NCBI RefSeq assembly: GCF_000745235.1
Contig: NZ_JQNL01000001.1
Span: forward strand, 2,872,501 to 2,936,500
DNA: 64,000 nt
Source: Luteibacter mycovicinus
GTDB lineage: Bacteria > Pseudomonadota > Gammaproteobacteria > Xanthomonadales > Rhodanobacteraceae
Reading direction: 5' to 3'
Shown: piece after piece, positions 44,990 through 54,626 of the stretch
Layout: each line of letters starts with the position of its first letter
Numbering within the stretch: the stretch's first letter is position 1
Made by a program: the position numbers and the translations under genes
Notes under the pieces: generated by a model
Databases searched by the model: none
What the model saw: only the letters and a program-made list of their open reading frames with translations
Told to the model about the DNA's origin: nothing

Positions 44990-47587
44990 ATGAGAGTGAT
45001 CCGGGCTGCCGTCGCGTTCGCGACGTTTGTTGTCGCCGTCGCATCGTCATCGGCGCACGCCGATCCCGTCACCAGCGGCGAGGCTCGCTTCACGGTCCTG
45101 ACGCCCCGCGTCATTCGCATGGAATATTCGTCCTCGAAACAGTTCGAGGACGCGCCTTCGCTGGTCTTCGCGACACGCGGTAACGCAGGCGACGTTCCCG
45201 CGAAGGTCTCCCATGAAAAGGGCTGGCTCGTCATTCGCACCGACTTGCTGACGCTGCGCTACAAAGAGGGTTCCGGCCCGTTCGGTGCCGACAACCTGAC
45301 GGTCGAATCGAAGCAGCTCAAGCCGGCCATCGCCTGGCACCCCGGCCTGAAGGAAACACGAAATCTCGGCGGTACGGCGCGCACGCTCGATCAGGTCGAT
45401 GGCGACCGTCATGCGTCCGACAACACGCCGCTGGATCTCGGCGACGGCTTGCTCTCACGCGACGGCTGGCACGTCGTCGACGACACGGGAAGCTTCGTCT
45501 TTGGCGATGAGAAGCTGCCGTGGGTGCACCGTCGCGCCTGCCAGGCATGCACCGACTGGACGTTCTTCGGCTACGGCCACGACTACGTCGCCGCGCTGGG
45601 TGATTTCACGAAAATCGCCGGCCGCGAGCCGTTGCCGCCGCGCTATGCCTTTGGTTACTGGTGGTCGCGTTACTGGAATTACAGTGACAGCGAGATCCGC
45701 GACGTGGCGGCGGACTTCGCGCGCTACGGCATTCCGATGGATGTTCTCGTGATCGATATGGACTGGCACACGACGCCAGGTCTCGCATCGGGTTCGGACA
45801 AACGGGACATTGCGGGCCAGACGCCGGGCTGGACGGGCTTCTCCTGGAACCGAAGCCTGTTTCCCGACCCGCAACGGCTGCTCCGCTGGCTTGGCGACCA
45901 GGGCCTGAGGATCACGCTGAACCTGCACCCCGCCTCGGGCATGCTTCCCCACGAGGATGCGTACGGCCGATTCATGGATGCGATGAAGGCCGACCGCACC
46001 CATCCGCTGCCTTTCGAAGCCGCGGACGCGAGCTACATGTCGGCACTCTTCAGCACGGTGCTCGATCCCCTGCAGGCGATGGGCGTGAGCTTCTGGTGGC
46101 TGGACTGGCAGCAATGGCGCGAATCGAAAGCCATGCCGGGACTGAGCAACACCTGGTGGCTCAACCATGTGTTCTTCACCCACATGCAGCAGACCAGTGA
46201 CAAGCGTGCGCTGATCTATCACCGCTGGGGCGGACTGGGAAACCACCGCTACCAGATCGGCTTCTCGGGCGACTCGATCATCTCGTGGGGTTCGCTGGCG
46301 TTCCAGCCGCGCTTCACGTCGACCGCGTCCAACGTGCTTTATGGCTACTGGAGCCATGACCTCGGCGGTCACACCTTCCGCGACGAAAGCGATCCGAAGG
46401 CGCGCCGGGTCGATCCGGAACTCTACGTGCGCTGGATGCAGTTCGGTGCGTACAGCCCGATCATGCGCACACACACCACGAAGAACCCGAACCTGCGCAA
46501 GGAGCCCTGGCGGTTCGCGCCTGCGGAATTCGACGCCTTGCGCGACACGGTGCTGACACGTTACCGCTTGCTGCCGTACACCTACACGATGGGTCGGAAG
46601 GCGTTCGACACGGGCGTGTCGCTGGTCAGGCCGCTGTACTACGCGTGGCCGGAAGACGACCGGTCCTACGCGAGCGGCGCCGAATACATGTTCGGCGACG
46701 ACCTGCTGGTGGATCCGGTAACGGCCGCCGCGGGCAGCGACGGTTTCGCCAGCCAGGAGACCTGGTTGCCGAGAGGCGACTGGTTCGACACGACCCGCGG
46801 TCGCTCGTTGCATGGTGAGCGTGCGCTCGCGGGCCGTTACCGACTCGATGAGGTACCGGTCTTTGCGCGTGCCGGCGCCATCGTGCCGACCAATACGAAT
46901 ACGACGGTGAGCGTGTCCCACGACACGGGTGCGCGGACCTTGCTCGTCTACCCGGGCGGCAATCAGTCGGCCACGCTGTACGAAGACGCGGGCGACGACG
47001 AAGCCTACCGGGGCACGGCGTTCGCTCGCACGGCTCTGGCGACCGAGCGGACGAAGCAGGGCGTACGCCTGAAAATCGCGGCGCGCGACGGCACGTATCC
47101 CGGCATGCCGACGTCACGGACGTGGTCCGTGGCCTTCGTCGCCGTCGCGATGCCATCGAAGGTGACGGTGGACGGCGTGGCGCTTCCGCGGGCGGATGAC
47201 GACAAGCCCGGCACCTGGCGGCTCACCGGACGCGACCTGACGCTGCATGTGACGCTGCCGGAGCACGACTTCGCCCATCCGCAGGTGGTCGACGTGACGT
47301 GGCCCACCGATGCACCCGATGTCGACGGTCTGGTCGGACAGATGCGCGATGTGCGCGATGCGGTGGCCTGGCTGAAGGGGCACTGGGAGGACTTCGGCGG
47401 TATCCCCGACGAGCTTTCGGCGGCGGCGCAGGCGGACCTGCTGATCGACTACCATCCCGACCGGTTCAGGGACGAAGTGGCGGCCTTCCGCAACCGGGTA
47501 GCGAAGCTCGACGCGATACTCGCCGCCGCGCCGATGTCGGACGAGCTGAAGGCAGGGTTCCGGGCGCGGCTGAAACCCAGGCCGTAG
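44990..47587 (+). CDS. Secreted glycoside hydrolase family 31 protein
   Basis: An 865-residue exported GH31 enzyme (signal peptide of about 24 residues, cut after AHA). The catalytic TIM barrel begins near PRYAFGYWWSRYWNYSD. The predicted nucleophile is Asp372 in WWLDWQQ and the acid/base Asp428 in GFSGDSIISW. WLDWQQ replaces the usual alpha-glucosidase WxDMNE, so it belongs to a different subgroup and its sugar cannot be assumed to be glucose. A DUF5110-like beta domain follows the barrel. The last about 90 residues are helical and of unknown role. Confidence 0.9.
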   Translation: MRVIRAAVAFATFVVAVASSSAHADPVTSGEARFTVLTPRVIRMEYSSSKQFEDAPSLVFATRGNAGDVPAKVSHEKGWLVIRTDLLTLRYKEGSGPFGADNLTVESKQLKPAIAWHPGLKETRNLGGTARTLDQVDGDRHASDNTPLDLGDGLLSRDGWHVVDDTGSFVFGDEKLPWVHRRACQACTDWTFFGYGHDYVAALGDFTKIAGREPLPPRYAFGYWWSRYWNYSDSEIRDVAADFARYGIPMDVLVIDMDWHTTPGLASGSDKRDIAGQTPGWTGFSWNRSLFPDPQRLLRWLGDQGLRITLNLHPASGMLPHEDAYGRFMDAMKADRTHPLPFEAADASYMSALFSTVLDPLQAMGVSFWWLDWQQWRESKAMPGLSNTWWLNHVFFTHMQQTSDKRALIYHRWGGLGNHRYQIGFSGDSIISWGSLAFQPRFTSTASNVLYGYWSHDLGGHTFRDESDPKARRVDPELYVRWMQFGAYSPIMRTHTTKNPNLRKEPWRFAPAEFDALRDTVLTRYRLLPYTYTMGRKAFDTGVSLVRPLYYAWPEDDRSYASGAEYMFGDDLLVDPVTAAAGSDGFASQETWLPRGDWFDTTRGRSLHGERALAGRYRLDEVPVFARAGAIVPTNTNTTVSVSHDTGARTLLVYPGGNQSATLYEDAGDDEAYRGTAFARTALATERTKQGVRLKIAARDGTYPGMPTSRTWSVAFVAVAMPSKVTVDGVALPRADDDKPGTWRLTGRDLTLHVTLPEHDFAHPQVVDVTWPTDAPDVDGLVGQMRDVRDAVAWLKGHWEDFGGIPDELSAAAQADLLIDYHPDRFRDEVAAFRNRVAKLDAILAAAPMSDELKAGFRARLKPRP

Positions 47588-47595
47588 GACGGGGA

Positions 47596-48588
47596 CTATC
47601 GGGCCGGGGATGCAGGCAGTCCGAGGTGCTTGCGTACCTCGTCCGCGATTGTCGCCGTCTCCCGCAGCGGTGCCTGCCGCTCCGGTGTCACCGCATCGAT
47701 GTCATGCAGCCGTCCCGCCGCTCGCAGCTCTGCATGAAACCGCCCCAGCTTCGCATCCAGCGGCGCCGTCACGACGGTATGCACCGGCGCCCCGGTGGCG
47801 CAGGCCTCGCACAACATATTGACCGAGTCGGGTGTGACCACGAGACGGTCGGCCCACGCCAGGATGCCGGGATACGGATTGGGGCCGTCGGCGCTGCCCG
47901 TCCAGATCACGCCCGGCCAGTCGGCGAAGGCGTCGCGAAGCACCGGCAGGAGCGCAGGCGGCGTGCGTCGCGAGGCGGCGACCATGACCGAGCCGCCATC
48001 CGTCGCAAGTCGCCGGCGAACGGCGGAGACGAAGGCATCGGCCGCCTTGCCGTCGAGCGGCGCGCCACGCCGGTCGCCGCCGACCAGCACCCCCAGACGC
48101 GGGCCGGGTAGGTCGGCCAGGCCGGCAAACGCCTCGCGCCCGTCGGCGAGCCAGGCGTCATCGATGGGATGCAGCGACCCGATCGGACGGAGCACGTTGT
48201 CGCCGGTCAGCTCATCGTGCTTCGGCGCGATCACCAGGTCCCAGTGTCGCGGATCCAGCCGGGGATCGAGCAACTGCACCGACAGCGTGCGGCCTGCCGA
48301 CCAGCGGCGGATCTGCCGCGTCGCCCAGGCGGCCGTGCGTCCGCAGCCGATGACCAGCGAGGGCCATGGCGGCAGCAGGTTCTGGTTGGCACGCCCAAGC
48401 GCCAGACGCGCGCCCGGCAGCAGGCGCGGGGCCGCCCACGACCAGGGGGCGCGCAGATCGATGGTGATCTCGCGGATCGACGGCGTGAGAGCTTCGGCCA
48501 GTGCCAGCGCCTGGCGGCGATTGCCGGCCGCGCCGTCGGTCACGACCCAGCACAGGTCACGATCGGTGATTGTTGTCGAATTCGGCAC
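47596..48588 (-). CDS. Mitochondrial fission ELM1 family protein
   Basis: A 330-residue protein of the ELM1 family, which looks like a GT-B glycosyltransferase. Landmarks are [21 protein letters not shown] near the start, [29 protein letters not shown] and [28 protein letters not shown], which resembles a nucleotide-sugar site. Bacterial members often sit near LPS genes, as here. The start is a GTG at 48588 with an AAGGA site seven bases upstream; longer frames upstream lack coding character. It converges on the GH31 gene. Confidence 0.85.
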   Translation of the reverse strand: MPNSTTITDRDLCWVVTDGAAGNRRQALALAEALTPSIREITIDLRAPWSWAAPRLLPGARLALGRANQNLLPPWPSLVIGCGRTAAWATRQIRRWSAGRTLSVQLLDPRLDPRHWDLVIAPKHDELTGDNVLRPIGSLHPIDDAWLADGREAFAGLADLPGPRLGVLVGGDRRGAPLDGKAADAFVSAVRRRLATDGGSVMVAASRRTPPALLPVLRDAFADWPGVIWTGSADGPNPYPGILAWADRLVVTPDSVNMLCEACATGAPVHTVVTAPLDAKLGRFHAELRAAGRLHDIDAVTPERQAPLRETATIADEVRKHLGLPASPAR

Positions 48589-48686
48589 AGTTCGTTCCTT
48601 GTCCGACCGGTCCACACAGGGCGTCGCGACGCTTACACTGTCGGGATGCCGGGCCTCCGGCGTTCCATCACTGTACAAGGATATCC

Positions 48687-49280
48687 ATGAGCGCTCCGTT
48701 GTCCGATGCATCGCTTGACCAGCTCTTCCTCACCGCCCGCACCTACAACGCCTGGCTGCCGAAGGAAGTGACCGACGAGCAGATCCACCGGTTGTACGAG
48801 CTGGCGAAGTTCGGCCCCACCGCCGCCAACTCCTCGCCGATGCGCGTCATCTTCATCAAGTCGCAGGACGCCAAGGCGCGTCTGAAGCCGTACCTGGCCG
48901 AGAACAACGCCGAGAAGACCATGTCGGCTCCGGTTACGGCCATCGTCGCGACCGACTTCGCGTTCTACGAGCACCTGCCCAAGCTGTTCCCGCATGCGGA
49001 CGCACGCAGCTGGTTCGTCGGCAACGAAGACCTGATCCAGTCCTCCGGCTCGCGCAACGGTTCGCTGCAGGGCGCCTACCTGATCATGGCGGCCCGCGCG
49101 CTGGGGCTCGACTGCGGTCCGATGTCCGGATTCGATCAGGCGGGCGTGGATGCCGAGTTCTTCGCCGGCAGCCAGGTCAAGTCCAATTTTCTCATCAACA
49201 TCGGTTACGGCGATCCGGACAAGAACCTGTTCGGCCGCCTGCCGCGTCTGGACTTCGACGAAGCCGCCCAGATCGCCTGA
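48687..49280 (+). CDS. rutE: Malonic semialdehyde reductase, RutE-type nitroreductase
   Basis: A 197-residue flavin-dependent nitroreductase-family protein. The RutE/HadB group is shown by the starts [16 protein letters not shown] and [51 protein letters not shown] and [22 protein letters not shown]. RutE reduces malonic semialdehyde from pyrimidine catabolism, but no other rut genes are here, so it may serve general aldehyde or quinone reduction. An AAGGA site precedes the ATG. Confidence 0.88.
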   Translation: MSAPLSDASLDQLFLTARTYNAWLPKEVTDEQIHRLYELAKFGPTAANSSPMRVIFIKSQDAKARLKPYLAENNAEKTMSAPVTAIVATDFAFYEHLPKLFPHADARSWFVGNEDLIQSSGSRNGSLQGAYLIMAARALGLDCGPMSGFDQAGVDAEFFAGSQVKSNFLINIGYGDPDKNLFGRLPRLDFDEAAQIA

Positions 49281-49350
49281 CCTCTTTCCCGCGGTGACCC
49301 TCCGGTCCCGCCGTCACACGCCGTACCCACCTCACTGCTGGAGAAACACC

Positions 49351-49941
49351 ATGCGCGCCCTCCGTTACGTTGCCCTCGCCGGCCTGCTCGCCACCGCCGG
49401 CACCGCCGCCGCCGCCCCGGTGACCTACAAGCTCGACCCGACCCACACCATGGTCCTGTTCAGCTGGAATCACTTCGGCTTCTCGAATCCGACCGCCAAT
49501 CTCAATCAGGTCGACGGCACCCTCGTCTACGACGAAGCCGCCCCGACCAAGGCCACCGTCGAGGTGACCCTGCCGCTGTCCGGTCTGGACACCTTCGTGC
49601 CCAAGCTCGACGAGCACCTGAAGTCGGCGGATTTCCTCGATGCCGCCAAGTTCCCGAACATCACCTTCAAGAGCACCAAGGTGGTCTCGGCCGGCAAGGA
49701 CAAGCTCAAGGTCACCGGTGACCTCACCGTCCACGGTGTGACCAAGCCGGTCACCCTCGACGCCACCCTGAACAAGGTTGGCCCGCACCCGATGATGAAG
49801 GTGCAGTCGATCGGCTTCGACGCCACCGCCACCATCAAGCGCTCGGACTTCGGCGTCGGTGCCTACGTCCCGAACGTGTCGGACGACATCAAGATCCGCA
49901 TCACGACCGAAGGCCACGACGCCTCGGCTGACAAAAAGTAA
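49351..49941 (+). CDS. YceI family periplasmic protein
   Basis: A 196-residue exported lipocalin-like protein (signal peptide cut after AAAA near residue 22). The YceI core shows YKLDPTHTMVLFSWNHFGFSN, FPNITFKSTKVV and GDLTVHGVTKPVTLD. Such proteins bind isoprenoid chains such as polyprenyl or ubiquinone precursors. A strong terminator follows its stop. Confidence 0.93.
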   Translation: MRALRYVALAGLLATAGTAAAAPVTYKLDPTHTMVLFSWNHFGFSNPTANLNQVDGTLVYDEAAPTKATVEVTLPLSGLDTFVPKLDEHLKSADFLDAAKFPNITFKSTKVVSAGKDKLKVTGDLTVHGVTKPVTLDATLNKVGPHPMMKVQSIGFDATATIKRSDFGVGAYVPNVSDDIKIRITTEGHDASADKK

Positions 49942-49965
49942 TCGTCCCGGCTTTCACGGCCGTGA

Positions 49966-50002
49966 AAAACCCGCGCCGGCAACGGCGCGGGTTTTCTTTT
50001 TT
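49966..50002 (+). terminator. Rho-independent terminator after yceI
   Basis: Perfect 12-base arms AAAACCCGCGCC and GGCGCGGGTTTT with a six-base loop, followed by a T-rich run. Confidence 0.88.
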
Positions 50003-50048
50003 GTTACCATCGCAGGCCTCGGTTTACCGTTTTGCCCGGAGTTTCCCC

Positions 50049-50255
50049 ATGCGACCCAATCCCGCGGCAGCGCCGCTGATCCCGGCAAACGCCGAAAACC
50101 GTTACGAAGTGACGCGCGCCGACCTGCCGCTGTCCTGCCCGATGCCGGGGATGTACCTGTGGAACTCGCACCCCCGGGTCTACCTGTCCATCGAAGACGA
50201 CGGTGGCACCTCAAAGTGCATGTACTGTGGCGCGACGTACGTCCTGAAAGACTGA
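50049..50255 (+). CDS. CHCC zinc-finger domain protein
   Basis: A 68-residue protein with a zf-CHCC pattern: a Cys in LSCPMPG, a His in NSHPRVYL and the pair in CMYCGATYVL. It is related to the zinc-binding NDUFS6-type subunit of respiratory complex I; bacterial stand-alone forms have no settled function. A GGAG site precedes the ATG. It is followed by LPS glycosyltransferase genes. Confidence 0.9.
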   Translation: MRPNPAAAPLIPANAENRYEVTRADLPLSCPMPGMYLWNSHPRVYLSIEDDGGTSKCMYCGATYVLKD

Positions 50256-50316
50256 ACGGCCCCCTGCGGGCACGTTTCGTGCTTCGTCTGCGTCATCACA
50301 CTCACCGGAACCACCC

Positions 50317-51456
50317 ATGGCCACCGTCTCCCCGCACCGGACGATGACCGTCGTACAGCTGATCCCCTCGCTCCATTCGGGCGGGGCCGAGCGCTCGACC
50401 CTGGAAATCGCGCGGGCGCTGGTGGCTGCGGGGCACCGGTCGGTAGTGGTGTCGGCGGGCGGACGCCTGGTGGCGCAGCTGGAGGCCGAAGGCAGCGAGC
50501 ACATCGCCCTGCCCATCGGTCGCAAATCCCTGGGCACCCTGTTCACGGTAGGCAAGCTGCGCCGCATCCTGCGCGAACTGAAGCCCGACATCGTGCACGC
50601 CCGGTCGCGGCTGCCGGCATGGATCGGCTGGTGGGCGATGCGTGGGGTCAAGCCCCGTCCGCACTTCGTCACGACCGTTCACGGGCTGAACAGTCCGGGT
50701 CGCTACAGCGCGATCCTGCTCCGAGGGGAGCGGGTCATCGTGGTCTCGCAGACCCTGCGTGACTACGTGCTCCGCCACTACCCCGACGATATCGAGACCG
50801 CGCGGATCGCCGTGGTGCCGCGTGGCATCGACACCGAGGCGTTTCCCTACGGTTACCGTCCCGACGACAGCTGGCAGCGGGCGTTCTTCGAGCAATACCC
50901 GCAACTGGCCGGCGCGCCCCTGCTGACCCTGCCGGGCCGTGGCACCCGCCTGAAAGGTCATGCCGACGCGATCGAACTGATCGCGGACCTTCAACAGCGC
51001 GCCATCGATGCGCGTCTGCTGCTGCTCGGCGCGGACGAACCGGGGCGAGAGGCGTATGTCGCCGAGCTGCGTCAGCTCATTCATGCGCGCGGCCTCGACG
51101 ACCGTGTGGTGATCTCGCCGGCGCGATCGGACGTGCGCGACGTCTACGCCCTGTCCGATCTCGTCCTGCAGCTGTCGGTGCGGCCGGAGTCGTTCGGCCG
51201 TACGGTGGTCGAGGCGCTGGCCTTGTGCCGCCCCGTCATGGGTTACGCGCACGGTGGCGTCGGCGAACTTCTGGCCGAGCTCTATCCCGCGGGCCGCGTG
51301 CCGCTGGGCGATCGCGAACGCCTGGTCGAGCGCGCCGCCGAACTCCTGCGTTTCGCTCCGCCGATTCCGCCGCCGCGCAGCTACCGCCTCGTCGACATGC
51401 AGTCGGCCACGCTCGCCTTGTACGCCGAGCTGGTCGAAGGCACCCCGGCCGCGTGA
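50317..51456 (+). CDS. Glycosyltransferase family 4 (LPS core/O-antigen)
   Basis: A 379-residue GT-B glycosyltransferase. The N-terminal acceptor domain has LHSGGAERSTLEIARAL, and the donor domain has the retaining GT4 motif RPESFGRTVVEALALCRPVMGY with its EX7E pattern. It probably adds a sugar to LPS core or a lipid-linked glycan at the inner face of the inner membrane. It is the first of three overlapping sugar genes (GT4, ligase, GT2). Confidence 0.88.
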   Translation: MATVSPHRTMTVVQLIPSLHSGGAERSTLEIARALVAAGHRSVVVSAGGRLVAQLEAEGSEHIALPIGRKSLGTLFTVGKLRRILRELKPDIVHARSRLPAWIGWWAMRGVKPRPHFVTTVHGLNSPGRYSAILLRGERVIVVSQTLRDYVLRHYPDDIETARIAVVPRGIDTEAFPYGYRPDDSWQRAFFEQYPQLAGAPLLTLPGRGTRLKGHADAIELIADLQQRAIDARLLLLGADEPGREAYVAELRQLIHARGLDDRVVISPARSDVRDVYALSDLVLQLSVRPESFGRTVVEALALCRPVMGYAHGGVGELLAELYPAGRVPLGDRERLVERAAELLRFAPPIPPPRSYRLVDMQSATLALYAELVEGTPAA

Positions 51457-52733
51457 GCTCGCGCGGGCCCGGTGCGCTGCTGAAAGCGGGGCTTGCCTCG
51501 CCGCTCCTGCCGATCTGGCTGGTGCCCGCGTTGCTGCCGCTGGGGCGCAGTGCCGAGGTCGGCGTGTTTCTCGCACTGGTCGGCTCGATACTGCTCGTCG
51601 TGCGCGAGCCGACGGCGATTCGTCATCATCCCGGTGCGCGCCTGTTTCTCTGGTTATTCGCCGCCTACGCGGGTGCCGCGCTCGTCTCCGTCGTCGACGC
51701 CGTCGCGCCCGGGAAGAGCTGGGGCACGCTGGCGGGCATCCTCCGGTTCGCTCCGCTGGGTGTGTACACGTGTTTCGCCATGCGCCGGCCAGGGAAGGTG
51801 CGTGCCATGTGGTTCGCCACCGCAGCGGTCGTCGCGCTCTGGGTCGCCGATGCCTGGGTGCAGGCGCTGACCGGTTATGGCCTCGCGGGCGCCTCCGATC
51901 CGGCGCGCCTGTCCGGCATCTTCGGTGCGACCAACCTGAAGCTCGGTCCCGCGGTGTCCGCGCTGGCGCCGTTCCTTCTCTGGGCCGGGCGCGAGCGCTG
52001 GGGACGCCGGGGCCTGATCCTGACGTTCCTGCTGGCGCTCGGGCCGGTGCTGCTTTCCGGTTCGCGCGCCTCGTGGATCTGCTACGCACTCGTGGCCCTG
52101 GCGTTCCTCTGGCGTGAGGCGGGTACGTTCCGTCGCTTCGCCGTGGCCTGTCTGGGCATGGGCGCGGTCGTGCTTCTGGTCGGCGCACTGGCATGGCAGG
52201 TATCGCCGCGATTCCGCGACCGGGTGGCGCATACCTTGCCCGCCCTCACCGGTACCAGCGCGGGCCTGGACGCCGCGCTGACCGGGCGTCTCGATATCTG
52301 GACGACGTCGCTGCGCCTCTATGCGGCGCATCCCATCAACGGCGTGGGCGTCCGCGGCTTCCGCGTGGCCTATCCATCGGTCGCGTCGCCCGGAGACCAC
52401 TTCCTGACCATCGAGAAATGCGGCGATGGGGAGGGTGCCTGCCATCCTCATCAGGTCGTGCTCGAGGCCGCCACCGAGACCGGAACCCTCGGCCTCCTCG
52501 CGTGGCTGGCGGCCACCGTGCTGGCCGTCCGCGTCTGGTGGAAAGCCGGTCCCGTGGCGCGCGAGCGTGCATTCCCCGCCAGCGTGGCGCTGTTTGCGAT
52601 CTTCTTCCCGCTGAACACGCACATGGCCTTCTATTCGGCATGGTGGGGTCTGCTCACCGCGTGGCTGTTCGCCGTGTGGTGCGCGGCGCTGCTCGTCGAT
52701 CTGCCGGACCTGGAACCGTCCCGTGGCGCGTGA
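51453..52733 (+). CDS. O-antigen ligase family protein (WaaL/Wzy_C type)
   Basis: A 426-residue membrane protein with about eleven hydrophobic segments. A long periplasmic loop carries TGRLDIWTTSLRLYAAHPINGVGVRGF and CHPHQVVLEAATETGTLGL, the R..H..N-type signature of the Wzy_C/WaaL ligase family. It should join polymerised or single O-units to lipid A-core, or polymerise them. The GTG start overlaps the GT4 stop (GTGA). Whether it is ligase or polymerase cannot be settled by sequence alone. Confidence 0.87.
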   Translation: MSSRGPGALLKAGLASPLLPIWLVPALLPLGRSAEVGVFLALVGSILLVVREPTAIRHHPGARLFLWLFAAYAGAALVSVVDAVAPGKSWGTLAGILRFAPLGVYTCFAMRRPGKVRAMWFATAAVVALWVADAWVQALTGYGLAGASDPARLSGIFGATNLKLGPAVSALAPFLLWAGRERWGRRGLILTFLLALGPVLLSGSRASWICYALVALAFLWREAGTFRRFAVACLGMGAVVLLVGALAWQVSPRFRDRVAHTLPALTGTSAGLDAALTGRLDIWTTSLRLYAAHPINGVGVRGFRVAYPSVASPGDHFLTIEKCGDGEGACHPHQVVLEAATETGTLGLLAWLAATVLAVRVWWKAGPVARERAFPASVALFAIFFPLNTHMAFYSAWWGLLTAWLFAVWCAALLVDLPDLEPSRGA

Positions 52734-53520
52734 GCCGCTGTCGGTCGTCGTGACCACGTTCAACAGCGCGGCGACGATCGGCGCCTGTCTCGCTTCCGTC
52801 CGTTTTGCGGACGACATCGTCGTGCTGGATTCCGGATCGACCGATGAGACGCGCGACATTGCCGCGTCGCATGGGGCACGGGTGAGCATTCAGCCGTTCG
52901 CCGGCTACAGCGCACAGAAGCAGGCGGCGATCGATCTCGCCGTCCACCGCTGGGTATTGCTGCTGGACTCGGACGAGGCGCTGCCCGCCATCGCCGCCGA
53001 GCGGGTGAGGGCGGCGCTCGTCACGCCCGATGTCGCGGGTTTCGAGATGCTCCGTCGCGAGTGGGTGTTCTGGCGCTGGCAGCCCGGTCGCGCGCGCCTG
53101 AATCACTACGTGCGTCTGTTCGACCGCACACGCGCCGGCATGAGTGGTCACGAAGTACACGAGAGTGTCCTGGTGCGCGGGTCGGTGCGGCGCCTCGATG
53201 CCGTCATCGACCACTATGGCGAGCGCGATATCGACGGGCGGGTCGACAAGGCCAACCGTTACTCGACGTTGCAGGTGCGCGACCGGCAGACGCGCGAGCC
53301 GCGGATGCTTCGTCTGCGGATGGTGGTCTATCCCGCCATCGCTTTTGCCCGGTACTACTTCTGGCGCGGTCACTGGCGGGGCGGCTGGGCGGGTTTCATC
53401 GCCGCCCGGGTACATGCTTTCTATGCGTTCCTGAAGTACGCGAAGCTGTACGAGCGCCGCGTATCAGGCGGCCAGCGGCAGGACCACGGCGCGTTCGAAT
53501 CCGAACGCCCTGAGGACTAG
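52723..53520 (+). CDS. Glycosyltransferase family 2 (WaaE/KdtX-like)
   Basis: A 265-residue GT-A enzyme. The nucleotide-sugar site shows VVVTTFNSAATIGACLASV, IVVLDSGSTDETRDIA and the DxD-equivalent LLLDSDEALP. RLFDRTRAGMSGHEVHESVLV and a C-terminal hydrophobic YPAIAFARYYFWRGHW match WaaE/KdtX LPS core glucosyltransferases. It starts with a GTG inside the end of the ligase gene. Its last 57 bases overlap the end of the convergent VirK gene. Confidence 0.88.
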   Translation: MAREPLSVVVTTFNSAATIGACLASVRFADDIVVLDSGSTDETRDIAASHGARVSIQPFAGYSAQKQAAIDLAVHRWVLLLDSDEALPAIAAERVRAALVTPDVAGFEMLRREWVFWRWQPGRARLNHYVRLFDRTRAGMSGHEVHESVLVRGSVRRLDAVIDHYGERDIDGRVDKANRYSTLQVRDRQTREPRMLRLRMVVYPAIAFARYYFWRGHWRGGWAGFIAARVHAFYAFLKYAKLYERRVSGGQRQDHGAFESERPED

Positions 53521-54381
53521 ATCGCAGGCTTCGTGACGCAGCGCTTCGCGCCGACGGAACTCACTGCGGCGCTTGCTTTCGACCTCGGTTTCGCAACGCA
53601 CGGGCTCGTGAGGGGCCATGGCGTAGAAGCCCTCGCTGGTCTCCTGTCCACCGGCCTCGCGCCAGAAGCCGTTGTAGTCGGCCTTTACCTTGTCGGCGAT
53701 GCCCGCGAAGACGTGAGCCTCATTCGATATCCCGAGGACGCGTTCCACCTCGAAAGCCTCGGCGAGCGAACGGATCAGCGACAGCAGGAGGTTTTTAGGA
53801 CGCAGGCCATGGCACTGCCGCGTGAGTTCGCGCACGGCTTCCAGGCCGGCGTGGTTGGGCGCACCCTGAAGGCAGCCGATGGCGATGGCCTTGCCGCCGT
53901 CGACGAAGGAGAACGCCGCATAGGAGATCTGCATGCCCTGGTGATCGACCAGCGAGAGCGTCATCTCGCCCTCGCGGGCGCGTCGGAACGGCGCCTTGAG
54001 CATCAGCGAGAGAGCCTCACCGTTACGCAGGAGCACCTTGCCAAGCAAAACCTGGCGCTCGCGGTACAGCACGTGGAACAGCGTCCGGGGGAACCGGGCA
54101 AGGGCGAATTCGTAATGCTCGCGCAGCACCTTCAGCCGGCGCTCGCGATTCCAGGCCTTGCTGATATAGCGGTGCTGGTAGCGCTCGGTGAGGATGGTGT
54201 CGATCGACGAGACGCCGGCCATCGGCGGTGTCTCCAGGAAGGCCAGCCATGCGTCGTGCTCCCGCCAGTGCGCCACACTGCGGCCGACATAGTTGAGTAC
54301 CGCATTGACCACGTGCGACCGCTTGCGGTGCCACGCGCTGCGGCCGCGCAACGAACGCGCGAAACGAAAGATCGACTGCAT
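53464..54381 (-). CDS. VirK/YbjX family (DUF535) protein
   Basis: A 305-residue DUF535 protein. Family landmarks are TERYQHRYISKAWNRERRLKVLREHYEF, MTLSLVDHQGMQISYAAFSF, IGCLQGAPNHAGLEAVRELT and KVKADYNGFWREAGG. VirK/YbjX proteins are linked to envelope and antimicrobial-peptide resistance in enteric bacteria by unknown means. The location among LPS genes fits. Its 3' end overlaps the convergent GT2 gene by 57 bases. Confidence 0.9.
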   Translation of the reverse strand: MQSIFRFARSLRGRSAWHRKRSHVVNAVLNYVGRSVAHWREHDAWLAFLETPPMAGVSSIDTILTERYQHRYISKAWNRERRLKVLREHYEFALARFPRTLFHVLYRERQVLLGKVLLRNGEALSLMLKAPFRRAREGEMTLSLVDHQGMQISYAAFSFVDGGKAIAIGCLQGAPNHAGLEAVRELTRQCHGLRPKNLLLSLIRSLAEAFEVERVLGISNEAHVFAGIADKVKADYNGFWREAGGQETSEGFYAMAPHEPVRCETEVESKRRSEFRRREALRHEACDLVLRAFGFERAVVLPLAA

Positions 54382-54557
54382 GGGAAGGTCCGTCTTGAGG
54401 AGTGACGACGGACGTTCTACGCGCGTGTTTTTTCGCGAAGCTTTCGTTGTTTATGACGAAAGGTTCGGCATTTCGTCAGCGTATACCGCAAGAAAGGTGG
54501 GAGAAACTCCCATGAAAGAAGCATCCAGGGCAGCTATCCGTCTGGCCCCACCGCGCA

Positions 54558-54590
54558 CCTGTAGGAGCGAACCCTGTTCGCGAAAAGCCA
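54558..54590. repeat. REP-like element
   Basis: A CCTGTAGGAGCGAACCCTG..TTCGCGAAAAGCC element in the gap between the VirK and LpxL-type genes, with GCGAA/TTCGC arms around CCCTG. It is a sequence variant of the elements after spoT and pepQ. Confidence 0.6.
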
Positions 54591-54626
54591 ACGAAGCAAA
54601 GATGCCGCACCACCCATCGCTACCAC

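Noticed and set aside
45455-46921. 488-codon minus-strand frame opposite the GH31 gene
   Set aside because: Shadow of a gene with clear GH31 catalytic motifs.
50302-52194. 630-codon minus-strand frame opposite the GT4 and ligase genes
   Set aside because: Arginine/proline-rich shadow translation without a domain.
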